From contig NZ_JAQEGR010000010.1 of assembly GCF_027667425.1 (NCBI RefSeq), positions 62,001-126,000 of the forward strand: a DNA stretch of 64,000 nt, read 5' to 3'. The stretch is from Fusicatenibacter saccharivorans. Its GTDB lineage: Bacteria; Bacillota; Clostridia; Lachnospirales; Lachnospiraceae. Shown here piece by piece: positions 1-6,646 of this stretch. The notes below the pieces were generated by a model, which saw nothing but the letters and a program-made list of their open reading frames with translations, was not told the origin of the DNA and searched no databases. Numbering within the stretch: position 1 is the stretch's first letter; the number at the start of each line of letters is the position of its first letter. The position numbers were made by a program, and so were the translations under genes.

Positions 1-79
1 TATTTTGATAAATAAAAAGGGAACTTCTGTGATTTTAACCATATACTACTATAAGTTCGCCTCCTTTTCAATCAGAACT
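1..79 (-). other. Left window edge; 5' end of the next element gene, probably integrase
   Basis: On the minus strand a strong AGGAGG lies at 60-65, just after the xis stop. The only ATG that follows is at 40-42, about 17 bases from that site, and it opens a frame that stays open to the window edge. The 14 residues visible (MVKITEV...) do not identify a family. In Tn916-like elements xis is followed by the tyrosine integrase, so an integrase is expected here by position only. Confidence 0.25.
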
Positions 80-259
80 TCAATAACTTTTTGCTTGTTG
101 CTCTAGCCATGTGTCTAATAATCTTCTGTTCGCATACCACCGATACCCAATCTTCATGGAAAACGGACAGTTTCTACTTTTCAAGAGTTCTCTTGTCTTT
201 GTTTCTCCAAGTCCAAGATACTCACTTACTTCCTTTAAATTTAATAATGCTTTTTCTAT
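80..259 (-). CDS. xis: Xis-like excisionase (small HTH DNA-binding protein), apparent ATA start
   Basis: This frame encodes 59 residues and resembles the excisionase/MerR-like winged-helix proteins of Tn916-type elements. Its core is LNLKEVSEYLGLGETKTREL followed by a PFSMKIGYRWYANRRLLDTWL-like wing and recognition region. Such proteins bend DNA and direct the integrase toward excision. The frame overlaps the relaxase 3' end region. The position where homologues start (Met-Glu-Lys-Ala) reads ATA at 257-259, with a good purine-rich ribosome binding site (GGAAAGGGG) about 8 bases upstream. The only in-frame ATG is internal and would leave about 26 residues. The gene therefore either uses a very rare ATA start or has lost its start by a G-to-A change. 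The family call is fairly safe; whether the gene works is uncertain. Confidence 0.6.
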   Translation of the reverse strand: MEKALLNLKEVSEYLGLGETKTRELLKSRNCPFSMKIGYRWYANRRLLDTWLEQQAKSY

Positions 260-263
260 ACGA

Positions 264-1337
264 TTATCCCCTTTCCTCTAATCTTCTTGCTTTTATGTAA
301 TCATCATACAACTGTTTCTGTGTGATATTCATTTCTCCATTTGCTACAAGATTACCGATATAATCCCTTTTCTCTATCTTTCCAACCTCTGCAAACAGTT
401 TCAAAGACGGAGCAACATACTTTTCTAACCATTCCCACACCTTTTGTAAACTTTTCTTCTGTGGTTGCATGGTAAGTTTAACCTTACCTATATCTTTCAT
501 CAGTTCCGCCCACGCTTGATAGGTTGGGTAAAGCCTTTTTCGTGTTGTCATGCTGTCTGTCGGCTTTTCTAAAAATCGTATTTTGCTGTTCAATACTTCC
601 ATTGCCAGTCCTGCCACATCTCTATATCTCAATAATTCCTGTACTACGCTAACTGCCATTTCCTGCCGAAATCTCAACTCATATCTATTCCAATTTTCGT
701 CTAATTCTGTTCCATATTTTTTATTCTGTTCATATCCTTTTTCATAAAATACCAATCTCAAATTGCTGGCTGAACTGCCGAGATAAAGACTACCACCTTT
801 ACTCTGAAACACTTCTTCTTTCAGTTCTCCCGAGTCGTGAAAATCTATCTCCCTTAGTTTTGTGGAAAGCAATCCCTCTTTTGTCCGTACAATCAAATCA
901 GGAATACTCAAATAAGGTTTTCTATCATCTATCGCCAAATCAATCCGAGGAACATTGATATGATACTGGCAAACTCTGTTCAAGAAATCAAACCATGTTT
1001 CCTCATTGAGTTGTAAAAAATTCTCATAGTTGCGACAGCCTTTCCCACTCATTAAAATCTGAAAGCCTTGATACTGTGCATTTCCTGTCGGCTTTAGCAC
1101 CTTGATATTATCGAAGATTGCCACAACCTCATGTCCTGCAATCCCCTTTTCATAACCCGTTACGGTCATAAGTTCCAAAGGTATTCTCAGTACATCTTCT
1201 ATAACTGCTTCTAACGGAACTTCCTTAATCGTTATCTGACACCAGTCTATCAAGGCACTTAATGCTTCTTTCTGTCGTATTACTCCCCTGTTAGTGTAGG
1301 GGAGTTCTGGAAGAAAACTTCCGCTTCTTTCTTCCAA
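264..1337 (-). CDS. Rep_trans/MobT-family relaxase (replication initiation factor)
   Basis: This is a replication-initiation-factor family protein like Orf20 of Tn916, the MobT relaxase that nicks oriT and can drive rolling-circle replication of the excised element. It starts near SGSFLPELPYTNRGVI, a typical N-terminus of the family, and shows the conserved stretch IDLAIDDRKPYLS in the first half, where the metal-binding and catalytic residues lie. The frame is open to 1373, but the only strong ribosome binding site (AGGAGG at about 1351-1356) is placed for a TTG at 1335-1337. The ATG at 1346 is too close to that site and the one at 1373 has only a weak GAGGG-like site. Downstream is xis and upstream the DUF961 gene, the usual order. 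Base composition is visibly more AT-rich than the chromosomal genes. Confidence 0.85.
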   Translation of the reverse strand: MEERSGSFLPELPYTNRGVIRQKEALSALIDWCQITIKEVPLEAVIEDVLRIPLELMTVTGYEKGIAGHEVVAIFDNIKVLKPTGNAQYQGFQILMSGKGCRNYENFLQLNEETWFDFLNRVCQYHINVPRIDLAIDDRKPYLSIPDLIVRTKEGLLSTKLREIDFHDSGELKEEVFQSKGGSLYLGSSASNLRLVFYEKGYEQNKKYGTELDENWNRYELRFRQEMAVSVVQELLRYRDVAGLAMEVLNSKIRFLEKPTDSMTTRKRLYPTYQAWAELMKDIGKVKLTMQPQKKSLQKVWEWLEKYVAPSLKLFAEVGKIEKRDYIGNLVANGEMNITQKQLYDDYIKARRLEERG

Positions 1338-1431
1338 ATTTACCATACCTCCTATCTGCAATGGCGTTGCCATTGCCCTGCCCTCAACCTGCCGTTTGGT
1401 ACGTCAGAACGAGGACAGGAACTTTGACCGC

Positions 1432-1761
1432 CTACATATTTTTGTTTGCAACAGGGCGGATACCCTTACAGGTAATCTTCTCCACTAATACAGGAAAGTT
1501 TCCTCTCTGCACATAAGGGGCATATACTGGTTCTTCCAGTTCCACCACCGCATAAGGCTCAATCTTCGGAAGTTCCGTTGCTTCCAAGCGAATATCCACG
1601 CTGTTCCCAAGCTTCATGCTTCCAAGATGAAGTTTTAAGGCTTCCACTTCCTCTGTTTTCTTCTTACTGTCTTTATCATAGCGGTAACAGTTATCCGCAC
1701 CCATGAAACGAAGTTCTCCAAATGCTTCTTTTACCTGTTCTTTTGTCAATGTAATCTGCAT
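1432..1761 (-). CDS. DUF961 family protein (Tn916 Orf23/Orf22-like, YdcP-like)
   Basis: This protein of 109 residues begins MQITLTKEQVKEAFGELRF and contains the DUF961 core KLHLGSMKLGNSVDIRL. The family is found almost only in integrative conjugative or mobilizable elements, just upstream of the relaxase and next to oriT. In ICEBs1 the relatives (helicase processivity factors) assist unwinding of element DNA; the same role here is inference. The start is supported by GGAG/AAGGA upstream of the ATG. A well-formed promoter lies at 1864-1892. Confidence 0.85.
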   Translation of the reverse strand: MQITLTKEQVKEAFGELRFMGADNCYRYDKDSKKKTEEVEALKLHLGSMKLGNSVDIRLEATELPKIEPYAVVELEEPVYAPYVQRGNFPVLVEKITCKGIRPVANKNM

Positions 1762-1837
1762 ACACGTTCCTTTCTCCCCGTTGAACCGATAGGTCAGTTT
1801 CTCATATTTTCAATTTCTTATTACGACGTCGTTTGTG

Positions 1838-1855
1838 GTTCAGTTATTTCTGAAC
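1838..1855. promoter_or_regulatory. Perfect inverted repeat GTTCAG-N6-CTGAAC, likely operator
   Basis: The two six-base arms are perfect and separated by TTATTT. The site sits about 9-26 bases downstream of the -10 of the minus-strand promoter, a roadblock/repressor position. An extra CTGAAC half-site at 1934-1939 lies near the regulator's own promoter. The XRE-type protein encoded at 2011 is the likely ligand. Confidence 0.55.
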
Positions 1856-1863
1856 TTAATTGT

Positions 1864-1892
1864 ATATTAGCACAGACATATTTGTTTTGCAA
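1864..1892 (-). promoter_or_regulatory. Promoter for DUF961-relaxase-xis transcript
   Basis: On the minus strand TTGCAA (1887-1892) and TAATAT (1864-1869) are separated by exactly 17 bases, close to the sigma-A consensus. The inverted repeats on either side suggest repression by the divergently transcribed HTH protein. Confidence 0.75.
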
Positions 1893-1896
1893 TAGG

Positions 1897-1918
1897 AAGT
1901 TTAGTTTTTTATAAACTT
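1897..1918. promoter_or_regulatory. Perfect inverted repeat AAGTTTA-N8-TAAACTT
   Basis: Two perfect seven-base arms flank GTTTTTTA, immediately upstream of the -35 of the minus-strand promoter. This could be a second operator or an element-processing site; no protein can be assigned. Confidence 0.4.
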
Positions 1919-2010
1919 TTTATTTTCTTTTTTCTGAACTTGTGGTATAGTGTCCTTAGACGATAAGATATGAAAAGTTATAACGAGATATGGAAAGAGA
2001 GGGTTTTCAG

Positions 2011-2694
2011 ATGAATACAATCGCAGAACGGATTAAATTTGCCATGAAAGCAAAAAATAAAAAACAAGTAGATATAGTCAAAGATACAGGTATCAGCAAA
2101 GGGGCGTTTAGTTCCTATCTTTCGGGACAATACAACCCCAAAGCCGATAAAATGGAACTGATCGCCGACTCCTTAGATGTAGATTTGCGTTGGCTTTACG
2201 GACAAAATGTGCCTATGGAACATACAAGTCAAAACGATAACGCCCTGCAATATGTCTTTTATAACAACTCCTGCTCTGAGTATCTTCTTGATGATTTAGA
2301 TGATATATATATCGCCATGATGACACAATATGCCGCCCTCATTCCACGCTTTTATGTCCTTGTCAATCGTGCTGGAAATGCAATGCACATACTGCCACTA
2401 TTTTTGAAAGAGGATAGTTCCCAATTCTATGAATGCCCGTCTGATTTCTTTTATTCCGACAGGCATACAATTTTTACAAGAGATTTTGAAAGCATTCACA
2501 TGGTATTAACAACCGCCACGATTTACTATTATGGAATTGATACAGCAACCTATGAACCGAAAGTTACCATGCTCTCCTACTCACAGACTGACGACTGCTT
2601 TCATATCGACAACGGAATACAAGACGGTCACATAAAAGCATTTGAAAAGGAACTGGAGAAAGAAGCACTTTACTTAAAGCATAACGCCCAGTAA
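2011..2694 (+). CDS. XRE-family transcriptional regulator with unknown C-terminal domain
   Basis: A Cro/C1-type helix-turn-helix occupies about residues 5-60 (IAERIKFAMKAKNKKQVDIV, then TGISKGAFSSYLSGQYNPKA). The rest, about 165 residues, has no recognisable domain; it is rich in Tyr and Asp and may sense a signal or form oligomers. An upstream ATG at 1990 is in frame, but GAGAGGG placed 7 bases before 2011 favours the second start. The gene is divergent from the transfer genes, which fits a role as repressor of element excision and mobilization. DNA binding is well supported; the target operators are inferred. Confidence 0.8.
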   Translation: MNTIAERIKFAMKAKNKKQVDIVKDTGISKGAFSSYLSGQYNPKADKMELIADSLDVDLRWLYGQNVPMEHTSQNDNALQYVFYNNSCSEYLLDDLDDIYIAMMTQYAALIPRFYVLVNRAGNAMHILPLFLKEDSSQFYECPSDFFYSDRHTIFTRDFESIHMVLTTATIYYYGIDTATYEPKVTMLSYSQTDDCFHIDNGIQDGHIKAFEKELEKEALYLKHNAQ

Positions 2695-2700
2695 CAGACA

Positions 2701-2737
2701 AGAGGACTTGCAAGGTTTCCGACCTTTCAAGTCCTCT
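2701..2737 (+). terminator. Strong hairpin after the XRE gene
   Basis: AGAGGACTTG (2701-2710) pairs with CAAGTCCTCT (2728-2737), and inner arms AAGGT/ACCTT extend the stem around TTCCG. No U-run follows, so termination would be imperfect. Confidence 0.55.
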
Positions 2738-2771
2738 GCTGTATCATGGTGCTGTTGGCTGTGTCCGTTCC

Positions 2772-2817
2772 GTCAAGGACTGCCCTACGGCGTATCGGCT
2801 ACGCCTTGTTCCTTGAC
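2772..2817. repeat. Nested inverted repeat between converging element genes
   Basis: Outer arms GTCAAGGA (2772-2779) and TCCTTGAC (2810-2817) enclose a perfect inner hairpin GGCGTA-TCGGC-TACGCC (2789-2805). It is more GC-rich than the surrounding element DNA. It could be a transfer-related structure (single-strand origin or oriT-type hairpin); the sequence alone does not decide. Confidence 0.5.
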
Positions 2818-2852
2818 CTCACTACATTTTCTCTTTTTCTTGACACAACAAA

Positions 2853-2885
2853 AGCCTGCACGAATTTTCTTCAATCCGACAGGCT
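2853..2885 (-). terminator. Probable terminator of the small HTH gene
   Basis: On the minus strand AGCCTG and CAGGCT form a stem immediately after the stop of the HTH gene, followed by TTTTGTTGTG. The loop is long (21 bases), so this is a moderate candidate. Confidence 0.45.
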
Positions 2886-2886
2886 C

Positions 2887-3102
2887 TCATTCTTTCACAT
2901 ACTCTATCAGTTCTTCTATTCCACACTCCAAGTAACTGCACAGTTTACAGATTAGTTGTGCGTCTAATCTCTGAAATTCATTTCTGCAATAACGATTAAA
3001 ATTAGACCTCGGTATATCCAATTCCTTACAAATGGTATTCTTACTAATTCCTTTTTCTTTCAGCAGTTCCTCTATGTGAAGTTCCAAATGTCCATACTTC
3101 AT
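2887..3102 (-). CDS. Small Cro/C1-type HTH regulator
   Basis: The protein has 71 residues, is almost entirely one helix-turn-helix domain (IEELLKEKGISKNTICKELD, then IPRSNFNRYCRNEF) and resembles the HTH_26 group. The ATG at 3102 is chosen because GAGGTGAGG lies just upstream; an in-frame ATG at 3132 has no such site. A perfect 14-base palindrome at 3152-3165 sits in its promoter region, which suggests autoregulation and control of the divergent gene at 3216. Confidence 0.75.
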   Translation of the reverse strand: MKYGHLELHIEELLKEKGISKNTICKELDIPRSNFNRYCRNEFQRLDAQLICKLCSYLECGIEELIEYVKE

Positions 3103-3151
3103 TGCCTCACCTCTACATAAAAGTATATTCAATAAATCTTTATGTAGTAAT

Positions 3152-3165
3152 TCACTATATAGTGA
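3152..3165. promoter_or_regulatory. Palindromic operator TCACTATATAGTGA
   Basis: A perfect 14-base palindrome lies midway between two divergent genes, and a related GTACTATATAC follows at 3167-3177. It is the likely binding site of the small HTH protein. Confidence 0.6.
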
Positions 3166-3215
3166 GGTACTATATACTTATCCCTATAACTATACAGAAA
3201 CAGAGGTATATCAAA

Positions 3216-3524
3216 ATGAAAAAGAAATTGTTATTTGCCACTATTATTCTAGTCTTGCTTGCAGGCATTCTCTATTACATTAGCTTGCCCGATTATCTTG
3301 TATTTAACAGTATGTCATTCAGCAATGGGGCTAATCGTGATACCGAACTACAAGTTATTGTATATCAATACTGGAATACAGATGAAGTAATAGCGGAAAT
3401 CGAAGCAGAACATAATCAAATCAACGGAACTCCTACTATTCTTACAATCAATCTGTATCACTCTAAATGGTCTTTTCGCAATGGATATGAACCATTTTAT
3501 AGTACCACTATCAATTATAATTAA
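3216..3524 (+). CDS. Small membrane-anchored extracytoplasmic protein, unknown function
   Basis: The protein has 102 residues, starts MKKKLLFATIILVLLAGILY with one hydrophobic segment (residues 4-22) and continues with a polar domain of about 80 residues. No lipobox cysteine is present, so the segment is an anchor or an uncleaved signal. The start is set by AGAGGTATATCAAA before the ATG; the open frame extends further upstream without a ribosome binding site. It is divergent from the small HTH gene and shares its operator region. I do not recognise the family. Confidence 0.6.
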   Translation: MKKKLLFATIILVLLAGILYYISLPDYLVFNSMSFSNGANRDTELQVIVYQYWNTDEVIAEIEAEHNQINGTPTILTINLYHSKWSFRNGYEPFYSTTINYN

Positions 3525-3533
3525 AAAGAAAAA

Positions 3534-3561
3534 GCAGACAGTCAATAAAAAAACTGTCTGC
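3534..3561. terminator. Bidirectional terminator between converging genes
   Basis: GCAGACAGT and ACTGTCTGC form a perfect nine-base stem with A- and T-rich flanks, placed between the plus-strand gene ending at 3524 and the minus-strand gene ending at 3575. Confidence 0.7.
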
Positions 3562-3574
3562 AATAATATGGAAT

Positions 3575-3856
3575 TTACCCCTTTAACCCTCTCGCCTGTC
3601 TATCCATATCTTCAATAACAATATCATAGATTTCTCCGATTTGAGAACAATATTCTAACACTTTCCATGGCTCATTTGTATGAAAATGAATTTTAATCAA
3701 TTCTTCATCTCCAACCGCCAATAAGCAATCTCCTTTAAAATTATTTGTGAAATATTCATTTATTTTATCTTCATCAAGATTTTCGCCTTCAATCAAAAGT
3801 TGAGTATCATATCTAAATTCTAACATCCTATTATCCTCCAAATTCACATTTTTCAA
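3575..3856 (-). CDS. Stand-alone FakA/DAK2-associated domain protein (fragment-like)
   Basis: The 93 residues resemble the region that follows the DhaL-like domain in FakA/YloV-type fatty acid kinases: RYDTQLLIEGENLDEDKI, then LLAVGDEELIKIHFHTNEP and VLEYCSQIGEI. FakA is normally about 550 residues; the nucleotide-binding DhaL domain is absent here, so kinase activity is not expected. It may be a captured gene fragment kept as cargo, or a small binding protein. It follows the GNAT gene on the same strand (19-base gap). The resemblance is seen by motif only. Confidence 0.5.
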   Translation of the reverse strand: MKNVNLEDNRMLEFRYDTQLLIEGENLDEDKINEYFTNNFKGDCLLAVGDEELIKIHFHTNEPWKVLEYCSQIGEIYDIVIEDMDRQARGLKG

Positions 3857-3875
3857 TTTTACAAACTGAAGTTTA

Positions 3876-4346
3876 TCAGATTGTGTACTTCATAGGGGTA
3901 AACCTAATCCCGTCTATTTCTTGCTCGTCTGATTGTGGCTTAAATCCGATATGAAGATAAAATGGCTTACCGTATGGTGACGAATTTAAAGTAATCTCGT
4001 GCAACTTTGGAGCATCTTTCAAAATATCTGCTAAAAGATACTGAAAAATTGAAGTAGCTACACCTTGACGATGATATTCTTTCTTTGTGAATGCTAAGTT
4101 GATATGCTTCCTGTTTGAATACATACCGATAATTCCAATCATTTTACCCTTGTCAAACGCCGCATATATAGGGCAGATACCTTGTTGACATTTTGAAATA
4201 AATTCATCATTTTCAACTATATCTCGCTTGAATGTTTCAATTCCCTCCGGTTTATAGTCCGGTGCTTCAAATTGTAAAAACACTTCTAATGCTAAAGCAA
4301 GGGCTTCCATTACTTCATTGCTATGTATTTTTCGTATTTCATACAT
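3876..4346 (-). CDS. GNAT-family N-acetyltransferase
   Basis: The 156-residue protein has the GNAT fold signature: GKMIGIIGMYSNRKHINLAF (beta4) and the acetyl-CoA-binding region KKEYHRQGVATSIFQYLL (residues about 93-110, Q/RxxGxG/A type). The C-terminal NSSPYGKPFYLHIGFKP is the usual end of the fold. The substrate cannot be told. It is the first gene inside the right end of the mobile element and is probably cargo. GGTGGAG precedes the ATG, and an extended -10 (TGCTAGAAT, -10 at 4383-4388, minus strand) lies upstream. Confidence 0.85.
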   Translation of the reverse strand: MYEIRKIHSNEVMEALALALEVFLQFEAPDYKPEGIETFKRDIVENDEFISKCQQGICPIYAAFDKGKMIGIIGMYSNRKHINLAFTKKEYHRQGVATSIFQYLLADILKDAPKLHEITLNSSPYGKPFYLHIGFKPQSDEQEIDGIRFTPMKYTI

Positions 4347-4420
4347 ATCTCCACCTCAAATTCTAATTTGTTTATTTCTCTTATTCTAGCATATTCCCCA
4401 ATCTTTAACATTATTTTTTT

Positions 4421-4462
4421 AAAAAATTTGAGGGCATATTGCAAAATGCAATACACCCTCAA
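4421..4462 (-). terminator. Intrinsic terminator at the element/chromosome boundary
   Basis: TTGAGGG (4428-4434) pairs with CCCTCAA (4456-4462), with an inner stem ATTGCA/TGCAAT, and on the minus strand the hairpin is followed by AAATTTTTT. It would stop transcripts coming from tsf before they enter the mobile element genes. Confidence 0.75.
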
Positions 4463-4518
4463 CACTCACAGCGTTCCCTTTCTATTTTTAAACAACAAGT
4501 AAATTCCTCGTTAAGAGG

Positions 4519-4563
4519 TTGGGTAAATTTCTTTACCCAATACCCTACCCAATCTGTACCCAA
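4519..4563. repeat. TTGGGTA repeats: likely integrase arm-binding sites at the right element end
   Basis: On the minus strand TTGGGTA occurs at 4557-4563, 4546-4552 and 4534-4540 (11-12 base spacing, one helical turn), with a partial GGGTA between and an inverted copy at 4519-4525. Helically phased short repeats near an element end are typical arm sites of tyrosine integrases. The position, between the last element gene and the 3' end of tsf, fits. Confidence 0.55.
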
Positions 4564-4677
4564 AATAGCACGATATTTTGTGAGATTTTACAGTAGTTCA
4601 TAACACTTGTCAAAATAGGCAGAAACCGCTTAAATACGCTATTTAATTTGCTTTTTACCAGTCTTGCGATTGATAAA

Positions 4678-5616
4678 TTAGTTTCCCATCTGTTTTGCAA
4701 CTTCCTCAGCAAAGTTCTCTTCTTTCTTCTCGATTCCTTCACCGGTCTCGAAACGAACGAAGCCTTTTACTGCTACGGTTGCGTTGTTTGCTTTAGCAAC
4801 CTGTGCTACGTACTGAGCTACGGACTGTTTTCCGTCTTCTGCTTTTACGTATACCTGGTCAAGCAGGCAGATCTCTTTGAGCTCTTTGTTGATACGGCCC
4901 TGGATCATTCCCTGGATAACTTTTTCCGGTTTCTGGGACTCTTTCGGGTCGTTCTGAATCTGAGCCATGAGGATTTCTTTCTCATGTGCGATGTAATCAG
5001 CGCTTACTTCGTCGCGGTTTGTGTACTGCGGACGAAGAGCTGCAATCTGCATTGCAACGTTTTTAGCCATCTCTTTGAGGTCATCGTTTACAACATCTGT
5101 CTCAACGTCAACCAGAACACCGATTTTACCGCCCATATGAGTATAAGAAGCAACGAAACCGTTCTCCTCTTTTACCTGCTGGAAACGACGGATGTTCATG
5201 TTCTCGCCGATGGTAGCGATCTGATGAGCCAGCTCTTCGCCAACGGTCTCGTTGGTATCGAATTTCCAAGGCTCTGCCAGGAATCCTTCTACGTCTGCTG
5301 CAGTTGTATCCATAGCCTGCTCTGCAACCTGTGCTACATAGCCACGGAATTTCTCGTTCTTTGCAACGAAGTCTGTCTCAGCGTTTACTTCTACAGCGAC
5401 AGCTTTCTTTCCATCCTCGGATACGTTCAGCATAACGATACCCTCAGCTGCGATTCTGCCAGCTTTTTTCTGAGCAGTAGCAAGTCCTTTTTCTCTCAGG
5501 AACTCCATTGCTTTGTCCATATCACCTTCGGTAGCTGTAAGAGCTTTCTTGCAGTCCATCATACCAGCACCGCTTACTTCTCTTAACTCTTTTACCATTG
5601 CTGCTGTAATAGCCAT
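4678..5616 (-). CDS. tsf: Translation elongation factor Ts
   Basis: EF-Ts is the nucleotide exchange factor for EF-Tu. The 312-residue protein begins MAITAAMVKELREVSGAGMM and contains DCKKALTATEGDMDKAMEFL, the standard N-terminal UBA-like signature, then the core with AETDFVAKNEKF. The ATG at 5616 has GGAGGAATAAAACA upstream; an in-frame ATG at 5661 has no support. It lies 120 bases downstream of rpsB, the universal rpsB-tsf order. No terminator immediately follows the stop; the next one is at 4421-4462 beyond putative integrase repeats, which fits an element inserted at the tsf 3' end. Confidence 0.97.
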   Translation of the reverse strand: MAITAAMVKELREVSGAGMMDCKKALTATEGDMDKAMEFLREKGLATAQKKAGRIAAEGIVMLNVSEDGKKAVAVEVNAETDFVAKNEKFRGYVAQVAEQAMDTTAADVEGFLAEPWKFDTNETVGEELAHQIATIGENMNIRRFQQVKEENGFVASYTHMGGKIGVLVDVETDVVNDDLKEMAKNVAMQIAALRPQYTNRDEVSADYIAHEKEILMAQIQNDPKESQKPEKVIQGMIQGRINKELKEICLLDQVYVKAEDGKQSVAQYVAQVAKANNATVAVKGFVRFETGEGIEKKEENFAEEVAKQMGN

Positions 5617-5736
5617 TGTTTTATTCCTCCGTATACGTGATTCAGCAGACTGCATCTTCATGCCGGTCTGCTATTGTGAGATTCGCCGAAGGGAACCTGA
5701 ATTTCAAGTTCCCCCCAGTTCATTACTTCGCGTAAA

Positions 5737-6468
5737 TTATTCAGCGTCTGTCTCTGCTGCTTCTTCGTATGCAGCTTCCTCAGCCTCGCCCTGTTTTGCC
5801 TCGATCACTGCGTCTGCCATTTTGGAAACGATCAGTTTTACGGCACGGATAGCGTCGTCATTACCCGGAATTACATAGTCAAGCTCTTCCGGATCGCAGT
5901 TGGTATCGCAGATACCGATCAGCGGAATTCCCAGTGTATGAGCTTCCTGTACGCAGATTCTCTCTTTTTTCGGATCTACTACGAAGATAGCGTCCGGCAG
6001 TCTCTTCATTTCTTTGATACCGCCAAGGTTTTTCTGCAGTTTTGCAAGCTCTTTCTTTAACTCAATGACTTCTTTTTTCGGAAGAACTTCGAAGGTGCCA
6101 TCCTGCTCCATGGTCTCGATTGCTTTCAGTCTTGCAATACGGCTCTGGATGGTTTTGAAGTTGGTCAGCATACCGCCGAGCCATCTCTCGTTTACATAGT
6201 ACATTCCGCAGCGCTCTGCCTCAACAGCGATAGCGTCCTGAGCCTGTTTTTTGGTTCCTACGAAAAGGATTGTGCCGCCGTCTGCTGCGATGTCTGCAAC
6301 AGCTTTGTATGCGTCATCTACCATTCCTACAGATTTCTGCAGGTCGATGATGTAGATACCATTACGCTCTGTGTAGATGTACGGAGCCATTTTAGGATTC
6401 CATCTTCTTGTCTGATGTCCGAAATGAACACCGGCTTCCAGTAACTGTTTCATTGAAATTACGCTCAT
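5737..6468 (-). CDS. rpsB: 30S ribosomal protein S2
   Basis: The 243-residue S2 protein starts MSVISMKQLLEAGVHFGHQT and contains RRWNPKMAPYIYTERNGIYI and LPDAIFVVDPKKE, the typical signatures. Its C-terminus is acidic (EEAAYEEAAETDAE). AAGGAGATAAAACA precedes the ATG. A consensus promoter and a structured leader lie upstream, and tsf follows. Confidence 0.98.
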   Translation of the reverse strand: MSVISMKQLLEAGVHFGHQTRRWNPKMAPYIYTERNGIYIIDLQKSVGMVDDAYKAVADIAADGGTILFVGTKKQAQDAIAVEAERCGMYYVNERWLGGMLTNFKTIQSRIARLKAIETMEQDGTFEVLPKKEVIELKKELAKLQKNLGGIKEMKRLPDAIFVVDPKKERICVQEAHTLGIPLIGICDTNCDPEELDYVIPGNDDAIRAVKLIVSKMADAVIEAKQGEAEEAAYEEAAETDAE

Positions 6469-6580
6469 TGTTTTATCTCCTTATGGTTTTATTCTTCCCC
6501 ATGTTTTTTCACCTTGGAACCTGTTTTTCAAAAAACAGGCACCATCCTTGGTACCGCATGGGTGCTTATTGTGCAACAGT
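6469..6580 (-). promoter_or_regulatory. Structured 5' leader of rpsB-tsf mRNA
   Basis: Between the promoter and rpsB the transcript can form CCTGTTTTT/AAAAACAGG (6521-6538) and a GCACC...GGTGC stem (about 6539-6565). S2 leaders are autoregulated by the ribosomal protein in several bacteria; such a role here is inferred from position and structure only. Confidence 0.5.
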
Positions 6581-6583
6581 AAG

Positions 6584-6612
6584 ATTGTATCACAGAGTTT
6601 TTTTCATGACAA
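6584..6612 (-). promoter_or_regulatory. rpsB-tsf promoter
   Basis: TTGTCA (6607-6612) and TACAAT (6584-6589) on the minus strand are separated by 17 bases. Confidence 0.85.
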
Positions 6613-6646
6613 GCATTTTTTTCGCGGATTCTGCGGTTTTTTTCTG

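Larger units (their letters stand above)
1762..2010. other. Divergent control region of the mobile element
   Basis: This AT-rich intergenic region separates the minus-strand transfer genes from the plus-strand regulator. It holds a clear minus-strand promoter (1864-1892) and two inverted repeats (1838-1855 and 1897-1918). A possible plus-strand -10 (TATAGT, about 1946-1951) lies ahead of the regulator. A third CTGAAC half-site occurs at 1934-1939. The origin of transfer of such elements is often close to this gene pair, but no oriT could be recognised. Confidence 0.5.

Noticed and set aside
2708..2955. Two overlapping plus-strand frames after the XRE gene
   Set aside because: They run through hairpins and the 3' part of the opposite HTH gene, lack ribosome binding sites and have no recognisable domain.
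4545..4742. 65-residue minus-strand frame overlapping the end of tsf
   Set aside because: It reads the tsf 3' end and the putative integrase sites in another frame and has no ribosome binding site or family resemblance.
4648..5586. 312-residue plus-strand frame opposite tsf
   Set aside because: Antisense shadow of tsf; Cys/Phe/Leu-rich composition and no ribosome binding site.
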